Of a stretch of DNA of 17,205 nt, positions 1 to 7,093 are shown piece after piece. Numbering within the stretch: position 1 is the first letter of the stretch; the number at the start of each line of letters is the position of its first letter. The stretch is from Candidatus Mcinerneyibacteriota bacterium. GTDB taxonomy: Bacteria; AUK180; JAQVHJ01. Under the pieces are notes generated by a model. The model worked only from the letters and a program-made list of their open reading frames with translations, ran no database searches and was not told the DNA's origin. The stretch spans positions 1-17,205 of the forward strand of contig DAOVMD010000013.1 in NCBI GenBank assembly GCA_030630935.1, given 5' to 3'. Made by a program: the position numbers and the translations under genes.

Positions 1-51
1 AACTGAAAATAATGTTTTTTAATGGCAATTTATATACGTGCAGTTATATAG
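1..51. repeat. Partial copy of a MITE-like palindromic element, cut by the window edge
   Basis: These 51 bases match the reverse complement of 16248-16298 at 45 of 51 positions. The match ends exactly at the terminal sequence GTTATATAG, so it is one arm of the same 129-bp element described at 16248-16376. The left edge begins with AACTG, inside the central palindrome of the complete copy, so the rest of this copy should lie just outside the window. It is downstream of feoB and does not touch a gene. The homology is read directly; calling it mobile is inference. Confidence 0.8.
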
Positions 52-199
52 TTTGTTTCCAATCCATAACCAATTGAACTTAATATACCCAAATGAAACT
101 ATTATGGAATGTATCACGCACTACGCTTGTGATGCAAAAAATAAAAAACAATAAAAAATTAAACAGTTTACAATAAACCCTCCGGAGATTCATTGCCTG

Positions 200-228
200 T
201 TCTTTAAATCAAATTACAATTTAAAGAA
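200..228 (-). terminator. Weak hairpin over the feoB stop codon
   Basis: TTCTTTAAAT and ATTTAAAGAA form a 10-bp perfect stem with a 9-base loop that includes the feoB stop codon. The stem is almost all A and T and no run of T follows it on the minus strand, so it is a poor intrinsic terminator. No better candidate is visible between feoB and the repeat at 1-51. Confidence 0.25.
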
Positions 229-1942
229 TTAAATTCAGTAAGGTTCCAACGATTAATGTTGTTATAATCATTATTCCGACAGATTTAACCATATCCCACA
301 CACCAAGTTCCTTAACCAGCATAATGAAAGTTGCAACACATGGAAAGTAAATTGAAAGAATTACACTTGCTATTATTGTCTGTTTGAGATCTAAATTCAA
401 TGGGACCAGCATTCCTACTGCCACATCTTTTCTTAAAAATCCAATTATTATTGCCCCAACTGCTTCCACCGGGAGACCGAAAAGGAATTTTACAATTGGC
501 GCAAAAAGTTTACCAATAAATTGAATCACACCAAAACTATAAAGAATATTAACAATTAGAACACCTAATAAAACATAAGGAATTGCTTCTTTTAAAAATC
601 CCCTGATACGCATCCATAACTTTTTCACAAGAGTTCCAAAGTGTGGAATTCGATATGGTGGTATCTCCACAAAAATTTCAGGGCTTTCGCCTTTAACTAT
701 TTTATTCATTATAATCCCGACAATAACCCAAATCAAAAACAGTGTCAAGAAAACAACAAAGATTCCCTTGAACCCGAATTCTCCGATTAATCCAAAGACC
801 ATAGCTAACTGGGCCATACAAGGAATTGCAATCGCAGTTAGGGTCATTGCAATAAAACGTTCTCTTCTAGTTTCAAGAATCCTTGATGCCAGGACTCCTG
901 GAACATTACAACCAAAACCTAACAGCATTGGAATAACTGACATTCCATGAAGACCAACTTTATGCATCATCCTATCGAGTAAAACACCGAGCCGGGGTAG
1001 ATACCCAGTATCTTCCATTATACTTAGAATAAGATAAAAAGCAAAAACATAAGTCAAGACGGCTGCAAATGGAACATATAAACCAGTCGTTAATAGACCA
1101 AATGAAAATCCAAAATCTATCTCACCCTCAACCAGTTGACCAATTAACAAGTTATGTAAAAATGGTGAGAAACTTAAGAACCCGGAAACCTTCATCATTA
1201 CAGGTTTCCACAAAGTCTCAAATATCGGATCAAATACCCAGGATATCAGACCCTCTCCTATAAAGCGAATCACCTCAAATGAAATGAATAAAATTACTAA
1301 AGCAATTGGCAGGCCTGTATAAGGGTTAATTGAAATCTCCCCTAACCGCTCAAGAAAAGTATGATGACGATGTGTTACACGCTGAACAGATTCTATTACT
1401 TTTCCTATCTGCTGCCACTTTTCTTCAGGATTATATTCAAAACTACTTATCGTGGCAGAACTGATTGAATCAACAAGTTTCTTAATCCCTTCAGCAGTAA
1501 TCGCTACAGTTGGAACGATTGGAACTCCCAACATCTTTTCGAGTTCTTCTACATTTATTTTAATTCCATGATGCTTGGCTTCATCCCAAAGATTTAAACA
1601 AATAACCATTGGTAACTTCAAACGTAATAATTGTAATGTTAAAAGCAGATTCCTTTCAAGATTTGTTGCATCAATTACATTTATTAAAATCACATCATCT
1701 TCTTTGCTCACTTCTTCTAATAACTTTACAGCAACCTCTTCAGCAGGTGATGTTGGGTCAAGAGAATAAGTTCCGGGAAGGTCAATAATATCGATGTGGT
1801 CCTCTCCAATATGAATATGTCCCTTACTGAACTCAACAGTTGTTCCGGGATAGTTTGAGGAGATTACTCTGACGCCTGTTAGCCTGTTAAATACAACACT
1901 CTTCCCAACATTAGGGTTACCCGCTAATATTATCTTCTTCAC
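221..1942 (-). CDS. feoB: Ferrous iron transport protein B (FeoB)
   Basis: This is the inner-membrane Fe(II) importer with an N-terminal GTPase domain. The 573-residue protein shows G1 GNPNVGKS (8-15), G3 DLPGTYS (54-60) and G4 NLWD (117-120). A linker follows, then a polytopic membrane domain with the two conserved gate motifs: EDTGYLPR through GFGCNVP, and GFLRKDVAVG near the C-terminus. The conserved Cys of GFGCNVP is present. It is short for the family, which often exceeds 600-700 residues, and has no extra C-terminal domain. The start is GTG at 1942, which begins the G domain correctly; GGAG lies about 9 bases upstream. It overlaps feoA by 26 bases, which implies translational coupling. 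It is co-transcribed with feoA and the DtxR-family gene and is presumably shut down by iron. Confidence 0.97.
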   Translation of the reverse strand: MKKIILAGNPNVGKSVVFNRLTGVRVISSNYPGTTVEFSKGHIHIGEDHIDIIDLPGTYSLDPTSPAEEVAVKLLEEVSKEDDVILINVIDATNLERNLLLTLQLLRLKLPMVICLNLWDEAKHHGIKINVEELEKMLGVPIVPTVAITAEGIKKLVDSISSATISSFEYNPEEKWQQIGKVIESVQRVTHRHHTFLERLGEISINPYTGLPIALVILFISFEVIRFIGEGLISWVFDPIFETLWKPVMMKVSGFLSFSPFLHNLLIGQLVEGEIDFGFSFGLLTTGLYVPFAAVLTYVFAFYLILSIMEDTGYLPRLGVLLDRMMHKVGLHGMSVIPMLLGFGCNVPGVLASRILETRRERFIAMTLTAIAIPCMAQLAMVFGLIGEFGFKGIFVVFLTLFLIWVIVGIIMNKIVKGESPEIFVEIPPYRIPHFGTLVKKLWMRIRGFLKEAIPYVLLGVLIVNILYSFGVIQFIGKLFAPIVKFLFGLPVEAVGAIIIGFLRKDVAVGMLVPLNLDLKQTIIASVILSIYFPCVATFIMLVKELGVWDMVKSVGIMIITTLIVGTLLNLIL

Positions 1943-2177
1943 TTAGATTCTCCAAACTAATTTTCTGAGCCATTCCATAACCAATTGCTACCTGAGTCTT
2001 CCCTACCTGAATTGTAACAGGCCCACGACCAAATTGTGAACTAACTTTACGAATGATTACTCCAGGTCGAATCCCGAGAGATTCCAACTTTCGCAAAAAA
2101 TTAGTACCACCTAATATCTGCAGTACCCGGGCTGGTATCCCAGCCTCAAGTTCTGTTAACATTATATCTTTTTTCAT
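1917..2177 (-). CDS. feoA: Ferrous iron transport protein A (FeoA)
   Basis: This is a small cytoplasmic SH3-like protein that partners FeoB in Fe(II) uptake. The 86 residues have the usual FeoA shape: an N-terminal strand (LTELEAGIPARV), a central LESLGIRPG segment, and the C-terminal GRGPVTIQVG and VAIGYGMAQKI strands. Length is normal for the family. Its ATG overlaps the stop of the upstream regulator gene (ATGA), and AGAGGAAG provides a ribosome-binding site inside that gene. FeoA is known to support FeoB function; the exact role remains debated. Confidence 0.95.
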   Translation of the reverse strand: MKKDIMLTELEAGIPARVLQILGGTNFLRKLESLGIRPGVIIRKVSSQFGRGPVTIQVGKTQVAIGYGMAQKISLENLSEEDNISG

Positions 2178-2626
2178 TGCTTCCTCTTTCCATGTTTATA
2201 ATAATATTTAAAATTTTCAATGAATTTTGGAGTCTCTTGATCAGGACATGAATCAATAAATTCAATAAACTTGGATAACCTCTCTATGGTAACCTTACTT
2301 AAATAATGCTCAATCTTACAAGCATCGGTACCGGCAGCTAACTCAGGAATATCAAGAACCTTCATAAAAAAATTCGTGATTAATTTGTGACGGAAAAAAA
2401 TCTCTTCAGCTATCTCCTCGCCCTTGGAAGTCAACTCAACATAACCATACTTCTGATGATTTACGATATTTCTCTTCTTTAATGTTTTTAATGCGCCGTT
2501 TACACTCGGCATACTTACATTAAGCTGCTTACTGATATCCTTTACTCGGACAACTTTCTTCTCAAGCTGAATAATATAAATCGCTTCAATATAATCCTCA
2601 AATCCAGGCGTCAACTTCTTTTCCAT
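2174..2626 (-). CDS. DtxR/MntR-family metal-dependent transcriptional regulator
   Basis: This 150-residue protein has an N-terminal winged helix (about 5-70) and a dimerisation/metal domain (about 72-140). It lacks the C-terminal SH3-like domain of long DtxR proteins, so its size is MntR-like. By motif alignment the likely metal ligands are D11 and E14 (in EDYIEAIY), H80 (RHKL), C103, E106 and H107 (CKIEHYLS). D11 matches MntR D8, where DtxR has Met10. C103 matches DtxR Cys102, where MntR has Glu99. The DtxR ancillary ligands Glu83 and His98 align with T84 and G99 and are absent. The gene leads the feo operon behind a promoter with two DtxR-type sites, so autoregulation and feo repression are likely. 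Fe(II) is inferred as co-repressor from context; Mn(II) is possible from D11. AGGAG precedes the ATG by about 5 bases. Confidence 0.92.
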   Translation of the reverse strand: MEKKLTPGFEDYIEAIYIIQLEKKVVRVKDISKQLNVSMPSVNGALKTLKKRNIVNHQKYGYVELTSKGEEIAEEIFFRHKLITNFFMKVLDIPELAAGTDACKIEHYLSKVTIERLSKFIEFIDSCPDQETPKFIENFKYYYKHGKRKQ

Positions 2627-2637
2627 TGTTCTCCTAT

Positions 2638-2672
2638 GTTAGGCACAGTTAACTTTGTTAGCCTTGCCTAAC
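2638..2672 (-). promoter_or_regulatory. Two tandem DtxR-type operators
   Basis: GTTAGGCACAGTTAAC (2638-2653) and GTTAGCCTTGCCTAAC (2657-2672) are 16-bp imperfect palindromes with identical outer arms, 19 bp apart. Together they form a larger dyad bounded by TGTTAGGCA and TGCCTAACA. The core resembles the known DtxR consensus built on TTAGG and CCTAA arms. They lie between the -10 box and the ATG of the regulator gene and cover the expected transcription start. Binding of bound-metal regulator here would block the whole feo operon. Confidence 0.85.
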
Positions 2673-2678
2673 ATTTAT

Positions 2679-2707
2679 ATTGTAGCATATTGATTTCAAT
2701 TTGTCAA
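2679..2707 (-). promoter_or_regulatory. feo operon promoter (TTGACA-17-TACAAT)
   Basis: On the minus strand, TTGACA (2707-2702) and TACAAT (2684-2679) are separated by exactly 17 bp. The expected start falls within the adjacent operator at 2657-2672. This is a near-consensus sigma-70-type promoter, consistent with a strong operon controlled by repression. Confidence 0.88.
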
Positions 2708-2720
2708 GGTATAAAAAAAG

Positions 2721-2857
2721 TTCAAGAGTTCAAATGTTCAATGCATGCTTTGCATGCGTTCAAGTGCTAAAAAAGCTCAAGTGTTCGGGAGTGGAGACAG
2801 TTCAAATGTTTAAGTGTTATTGTAGAGACATCCCCTGCTCAAGCAACTCTGTTGCTT
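2721..2857. repeat. Degenerate TTCAARTG octamer repeats with two small hairpins
   Basis: Between the divergent feo and lipoprotein promoters the plus strand repeats an octamer close to TTCAARTG. There are three units in a row at 2721-2744, isolated units near 2759 and 2776, and two more at 2801-2816. Two hairpins are interspersed: GCATGC-TTT-GCATGC (2743-2757) and AAGCAAC-TCT-GTTGCTT (2841-2857). An open frame runs through this stretch, but it has no ribosome-binding site and a repetitive translation, so I do not call a gene. Confidence 0.6.
2801..2844 (+). repeat. 44-bp dispersed repeat, copy A
   Basis: This segment matches 3654-3697 at 40 of 44 positions in direct orientation. It begins TTCAAATGTTTAAGTG and ends CCCCTGCTCAAGC. 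Copy A carries only the left half of the palindrome that completes copy B; its right side diverges after CAAGC into a different small hairpin. The two copies flank the lipoprotein gene. Confidence 0.8.
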
Positions 2858-2899
2858 TTGCCTATATTAGAAAACAAAGAGCAGAGAAGAGAAAGATAT

Positions 2900-2928
2900 T
2901 TGACATTATCATTGAAGTGTGGTAATAT
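2900..2928 (+). promoter_or_regulatory. Lipoprotein gene promoter (TTGACA-17-TAATAT)
   Basis: TTGACA at 2900-2905 and TAATAT at 2923-2928 are separated by 17 bp on the plus strand. The expected start is about 20 bases before the ribosome-binding site AGGAGG (2944-2949). No operator-like palindrome is visible in it. Confidence 0.8.
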
Positions 2929-2955
2929 ATATTTACATAAAATAGGAGGTTGAAT

Positions 2956-3390
2956 ATGTTCAAGAAAATTCTTCAAATTACATGTTTGTTTTTAATATTT
3001 TTATTTTTTATGGGATGTGCGACTCTACAAAACCGTGAGGACAATCTTTATCCCGATGTATCTCCTGGGAAATCACTCGTTTATTTTTATCGTGAGAACA
3101 AGTTGGAAGGTTTAGGACTAAGCTATATTATATATGCAAATGAGGAAAAAGTCGGAAGGCTTCAAAATGGAACATATTTTTTAAAAGAATTTGAACCAGG
3201 GGAATATATATTCTGGGCTAAAACAGAAGTCAAAGACGAAGTGATTCTAAAACTTGAACCTAATGAAATCTATTATATCAAAGGACAAATAGTGATGGGG
3301 TTTTTTATAGGACGCCCGGATTTAATAAGTGTTACAGAATCAGAAGGAAAATCTAAAATTAAAAACTTAAAATATAAAGTCATTGAGTAA
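2956..3390 (+). CDS. Small DUF2846-like lipoprotein
   Basis: The 144-residue product starts with a lipoprotein signal peptide: two Lys (3-4), a hydrophobic run to 19, and the lipobox FFMGC with the acylated Cys at 21. The mature part contains GKSLVYFYRENK, SYIIYANEEKVGRL, NGTYFLKEFEPGEY and a late IYYIKGQ strand. This order fits the DUF2846 family of small beta-sandwich lipoproteins, whose function is unknown to me. I chose ATG 2956 because AGGAGG sits 6 bases before it; an in-frame TTG at 2950 touches the AGGAGG and cannot be the start. It is probably anchored in the periplasmic face of a membrane. It is the only plus-strand gene here, with its own promoter and repeats on both sides. The family assignment is from pattern memory only. 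Confidence 0.85.
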   Translation: MFKKILQITCLFLIFLFFMGCATLQNREDNLYPDVSPGKSLVYFYRENKLEGLGLSYIIYANEEKVGRLQNGTYFLKEFEPGEYIFWAKTEVKDEVILKLEPNEIYYIKGQIVMGFFIGRPDLISVTESEGKSKIKNLKYKVIE

Positions 3391-3653
3391 TGATAAGGTC
3401 ACGATACTGTACTTATTTCTTGAGATAACCCTATTAATTTTTATTTATTTTGGTTCCAATCAAACACTACAGGTTATTAACAATATAAATAGAGAAATTA
3501 CTGTGCAGGAAAACGTTTGAAAAAAACACAGAATTTATACCGTGTATAAAAATAAAAAAAAAGAGAAAAACATTTGACAGTAACTTGTACAAGATTTGTA
3601 AGGGATAATATATAAAAATGATTTATAGTTGCGAAATTTTGATAGTTAAATTA
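3391..3653. other. Intergenic stretch with no gene seen
   Basis: This AT-rich stretch between the convergent lipoprotein and Tricorn genes has no coding frame I can support. It holds TTGACA at 3574-3579, a 10-bp palindrome CTTGTACAAG (3584-3593) and GGATAATATATAA near 3603. These resemble promoter parts, but the spacing between TTGACA and a good -10 box is wrong (about 24 bp), so a small RNA is only a remote possibility. Confidence 0.4.
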
Positions 3654-3697
3654 TTCAAATGTTTAAGTGTTATTTTAAAGAAGTCCCCTGCTCAAGC
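3654..3697 (+). repeat. 44-bp dispersed repeat, copy B
   Basis: This is the partner of 2801-2844, with four differences in 44 bases. In this copy the CCCCTGCTCAAGC end continues into its exact reverse complement, forming the palindrome at 3679-3714. It lies between two converging genes. Confidence 0.8.
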
Positions 3698-3714
3698 TTG
3701 AGCAGGGGACTTCT
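3679..3714. terminator. Perfect 36-bp palindrome, possible two-way terminator
   Basis: An 18-base arm ending TCCCCTGCTCAAG is followed at once by its exact reverse complement, with no spacer. It begins 13 bases past the Tricorn stop codon. On the minus strand it is followed by TTTAAAATAA, only a modest T tract. A hairpin this stable between converging genes could end transcription from both sides, but its sharing of sequence with 2801-2844 suggests it arose as a mobile or dispersed repeat. Palindrome is certain; terminator role is inferred. Confidence 0.55.
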
Positions 3715-3726
3715 CTACTGTTACTA

Positions 3727-6700
3727 TTACAGCTTAGGGAGGGATAAATTGGGTTTTGTTTTTAAGTCTGGTTTTAAGAATTTTGTTTTCTTTAACTGTT
3801 CTTTAATCAATTCAAGTGCTTTTTCCATCTGGGGATCTTTATTTGCAGCATAATCCTGAGGTTTAATATCGACATCGTAATCCGGATCGGTTCCATAGTT
3901 TTCTACACCCCAACCTACATCTTTAAACCAGAAAGAGAATTCCGGTTGAGTTGTAATGGTATTATCAATTAAAAGATGTCTTGGCCATATCCCAATTACT
4001 CCGCCCCATGTTCTTTTACCAACAAGCGGTCCTACTTTCATTAATTTAAATACATGGCTAAATATATCACCATCGGATCCGGCATGTTCATTTGTAATTG
4101 CTACAATAGGTCCTTTTACTGCTTCACCCGGATAGGATTGCGGTTCTTCACTCCATCTTGCAATATCATAACCAATAATCTTTCTTGCAAGTTTCTCTAT
4201 TATTAATTGTGATACATGACCACCGCCATTATAGCGGACATCAACAATCAATGCATCTTTTTCAAGTTCAGCAAGAAAATACCTGTGAAATTCGGAGAAG
4301 CCATTAGGTCCCATATCCGGGATATGTACATATCCAACCCTACCTTTTGTTGCTTTATGCACATATCTTTTGTTCTCTTCTACCCAGGCACGATATCTTG
4401 CAGGAATTTCACTTTGAAGAGTTTTGATAGTAATAATATCTTTTTTATTGGATTTCCTTTTAATTTTAAGGCTAATCTCCAAGTTTGCTTTATTAACAAG
4501 TAGTTTTTCGGGATAAATCTCCCTGGTTAATTTTACCCCATTAATTGAAAGAAGAATATCGCCGTTTTTAACATTGTTCCCCGGCAATAACAAAGGAGAT
4601 GTACGTCCATTCTCTCTGGAATCACCTTTTACAATATTGACAATTTTATAACCTTTCTTTTTTTGATCCCAAATATAATTTGCACCTAAGTATCCCTGAG
4701 CATAATGTGGACCATGTTTATAATCTCCACCAAACTCATAGGCATGTGATGTGCCAAGCTCTCCCTGCATCTCCCACATTAAATCTGAAAATTCACCTCT
4801 GGTTCCCAATCTTCCAATGAGCTTATAATATCTTTTATGAATCTTCTTCCAATTAATATTAGACATATCGGGTGTCCAGAAATTCTCTCTTTGTAATCTC
4901 CAAGCTTCGGAATACATCTGTTTCCATTCTTCTAACGAGTTTACTTCAAGTTTGATCCTGTTGAAATCATACCAACCGGAGACCCAGGGCTCAGGGGAAG
5001 GAGCCGGTTTTTCACCCGGTGATTTTTCAGATGAAAGGATTCGAAGTTTTCTCCCGGAGAGATAGATTATCTTTTTCCGGTTTAATGAAATATCAAAGTC
5101 CGTTATTGCAGTTGCAAAGGTCTCTTCTTTCTGAAGAACAAAGTTCCAGAATTTCAAAACACCTTTTGCTGAAAAATCTTCTGATAAAAAATCGTCACCA
5201 AGAGCTCCCTCAGGTTTATAAACCGAATAAAATACCTTATCCCCAGCGGATTTAATTCTACCGAATCTCCCTGCAGGAACAGGAAATGATACTACTCTTT
5301 CAGTAATCCCGGCGAGATCAATTTTTATTGGTTTTATAGTTTTCTTTTTCCCTTTCTTCTTCTTCAGTAACATTTCAAGTTCATCATCCTTTTTGAATAA
5401 CTCAGGATTATATTCAAACGGTGCCTTTGTAGTTTTTTGCAGAGGGATCAAGCAAAGTTTCTCTGCATTCATGAAACCCAATTCAAATTGAATGTGATCA
5501 TATACCGGGTTAAAAACAGAAGCTGAAATAAAATAAAGATATTTACCATCCTCTGAAAATTCCGGCATAGTATCTAAAAGAACAGGATTTGTTATTTTGG
5601 TCGTTTTCCTTGTTTTAATATTTATCAGCTTGATTCCAATTCTTCGACTGGTAAACGGGATGTGGTAAGCAACCCAGCGACCATCCGGTGACCATGCTAA
5701 TCCACCCAAACTCATATTCTTGCTCTTATCTAAAATCTTAAAATTCTTCTTAACTAAATCTACTAATATCAGTTCATACCTGTGGTTTACCAATACTGCG
5801 ATATCCGCAACCGGAGAGACTTTAATCTCCATTACTCTACCAATATTCAAAGCAGGAAACCTGATTCTAAATTTGGAATTATCACTATAGTGTATTTCAA
5901 GCCGCTCCTCGCCAGTCTCATCAGTCACGAGAAGCAGACGCTTGCCGTCCTTCAGCCAAGTCGGTAATCGATATCTTGATGAACGTGATTCTCCATTTTC
6001 AAATACCGGACCGTTCCAGAGTTTCGAATTAAATACACGACCGCGACAATTAATCACAACTTGCTTACCTTCATGGGAAATTGAACAATCCTGAAGGTAT
6101 CGAGATGGAGAAACGAATTTACGCTGAAGCTGAACCTTGGGACTATTGTAAGTTATTGGTATCTTCTTAGAGGTCTTCTTAGCAATATTATAAATATAAA
6201 TATCTCCTCCTGAATGGTAAACAATATTTTTCCCATCTGTCGCAGCATTCCTCGCATAATATTCACGATGGTCGGTATGACGCTTTATTCGCTTGCCATC
6301 AAGAGTAGCAGAATAGATATTCCCAATCCCATCATGGTCGGATATGAAATATATTCGCTTACCAATCCACATCGGGCATGTTAAATTTGTATTAAGGCTT
6401 TTTAGATAGGGTATAAACTTTCCAGAACCCTTTGTGTCAATCCAAAAATGACCTGCTGTCCCACCACGATATCTCTTCCACCTCGCAGGATCGGCGGTAT
6501 TCCGACCCAATACTGAACGTTTGCCAGGTCCAAATGAAATATGGGTGGCATGACCAACAGGAAGAAGTTCAGGCTGACCGCCTTTAGCATTAACCTTATA
6601 AATTTTCATCATTCTTGGATTTGAATGTCCGGCAGATGTGGAAAATAAAATGTCTCTACCGTCCCTGGTCCATCCAATTACAAGAATCCGGAAACCGCCA

Positions 6701-6954
6701 AGGTACGTTAATCTCTTCGCAGAACCTCCAGCGGACGGCATTACAAATACCTCCGGGGCGCCCTCGTCTCTGCCAATAAAAGCAACTAACTTTCCGTCCG
6801 GTGAAATATGAGGGTATGTAACCGGACCAAGATTCGAAGTTAATCTGATAGCTGAACCACCAGTCGACGGCACACGCCATAGGTCATCTTCTGAAATAAA
6901 AAGAACAGAACCTTTATTAATTGTTGGGAACCTATAATAACCTTCTTTACTCAT
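3727..6954 (-). CDS. tri: Tricorn protease homologue (peptidase S41 family)
   Basis: This 1075-residue cytoplasmic protease has no signal peptide. It has two N-terminal beta-propellers (about 1-310 and 310-650, with repeats such as HISPDGKLVAF and AWSPDGRWVAY), a helical C1 domain, a PDZ domain (about 755-835) and a C-terminal S41 core. All Tricorn catalytic residues are present: S736 and H737 (GTSHAYE), nucleophile S960 (EHAGSDGDI) and E1018 (GVENYGTDPD). They match S745, H746, S965 and E1023 of Thermoplasma Tricorn with nearly constant offset. The family trims proteasome or other protease products into short peptides, acting as a hexamer. A Lys-rich insert near 530-545 and a Pro-rich linker near 650 separate the second propeller from neighbours. 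GGAG precedes the ATG. It is a single-gene unit under a palindromic operator, so a TetR-family protein probably sets its expression. Confidence 0.95.
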   Translation of the reverse strand: MSKEGYYRFPTINKGSVLFISEDDLWRVPSTGGSAIRLTSNLGPVTYPHISPDGKLVAFIGRDEGAPEVFVMPSAGGSAKRLTYLGGFRILVIGWTRDGRDILFSTSAGHSNPRMMKIYKVNAKGGQPELLPVGHATHISFGPGKRSVLGRNTADPARWKRYRGGTAGHFWIDTKGSGKFIPYLKSLNTNLTCPMWIGKRIYFISDHDGIGNIYSATLDGKRIKRHTDHREYYARNAATDGKNIVYHSGGDIYIYNIAKKTSKKIPITYNSPKVQLQRKFVSPSRYLQDCSISHEGKQVVINCRGRVFNSKLWNGPVFENGESRSSRYRLPTWLKDGKRLLLVTDETGEERLEIHYSDNSKFRIRFPALNIGRVMEIKVSPVADIAVLVNHRYELILVDLVKKNFKILDKSKNMSLGGLAWSPDGRWVAYHIPFTSRRIGIKLINIKTRKTTKITNPVLLDTMPEFSEDGKYLYFISASVFNPVYDHIQFELGFMNAEKLCLIPLQKTTKAPFEYNPELFKKDDELEMLLKKKKGKKKTIKPIKIDLAGITERVVSFPVPAGRFGRIKSAGDKVFYSVYKPEGALGDDFLSEDFSAKGVLKFWNFVLQKEETFATAITDFDISLNRKKIIYLSGRKLRILSSEKSPGEKPAPSPEPWVSGWYDFNRIKLEVNSLEEWKQMYSEAWRLQRENFWTPDMSNINWKKIHKRYYKLIGRLGTRGEFSDLMWEMQGELGTSHAYEFGGDYKHGPHYAQGYLGANYIWDQKKKGYKIVNIVKGDSRENGRTSPLLLPGNNVKNGDILLSINGVKLTREIYPEKLLVNKANLEISLKIKRKSNKKDIITIKTLQSEIPARYRAWVEENKRYVHKATKGRVGYVHIPDMGPNGFSEFHRYFLAELEKDALIVDVRYNGGGHVSQLIIEKLARKIIGYDIARWSEEPQSYPGEAVKGPIVAITNEHAGSDGDIFSHVFKLMKVGPLVGKRTWGGVIGIWPRHLLIDNTITTQPEFSFWFKDVGWGVENYGTDPDYDVDIKPQDYAANKDPQMEKALELIKEQLKKTKFLKPDLKTKPNLSLPKL

Positions 6955-6975
6955 AATTCAACTCCTTCTTTTATT

Positions 6976-6993
6976 TGACTGACCGGTCAGTCA
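6976..6993. promoter_or_regulatory. TetR-type operator in the Tricorn promoter
   Basis: TGACTGACCGGTCAGTCA is a perfect 18-bp palindrome starting 5 bases downstream of the -10 box, so it covers the transcription start. GACTGACCGGTCAGTC-like palindromes are typical TetR/AcrR-family operators. No TetR-family gene is in this window, so the regulator acts from elsewhere. The repressor family is inferred from the site alone. Confidence 0.8.
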
Positions 6994-6998
6994 GTTTT

Positions 6999-7027
6999 AT
7001 TATAACATAAGGGTTTTTAAATGTCAA
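6999..7027 (-). promoter_or_regulatory. Tricorn promoter (TTGACA-17-TATAAT)
   Basis: On the minus strand, TTGACA (7027-7022) and TATAAT (7004-6999) are perfect consensus boxes with a 17-bp spacer. Such strength together with an operator over the start site suggests a gene that is held off and strongly induced. Confidence 0.9.
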
Positions 7028-7093
7028 GTGTTTTTTCGTTTTTTCACCTTCTCAAATTGTAACTTATGAAAAATTATTTATCTTTTTAATGAT

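Noticed and set aside
111-135. Imperfect dyad ATCAC...GTGAT downstream of feoB
   Set aside because: Only five paired bases flank an 11-base loop and no T tract follows, so it is neither a clear terminator nor a convincing operator.
2721-2857. Possible CRISPR array
   Set aside because: The repeat unit is only 8 bases, degenerate, partly tandem and without unique spacers of regular length; no cas genes are present.
2701-2925. Open frame of 74 codons on the plus strand
   Set aside because: It starts without ATG or a ribosome-binding site, runs through the octamer repeats and hairpins, and its end overlaps the lipoprotein promoter.
4216-5967. Plus-strand open frames opposite the Tricorn gene
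   Set aside because: They are shadows of a strongly supported 1075-residue protein with intact catalytic residues.
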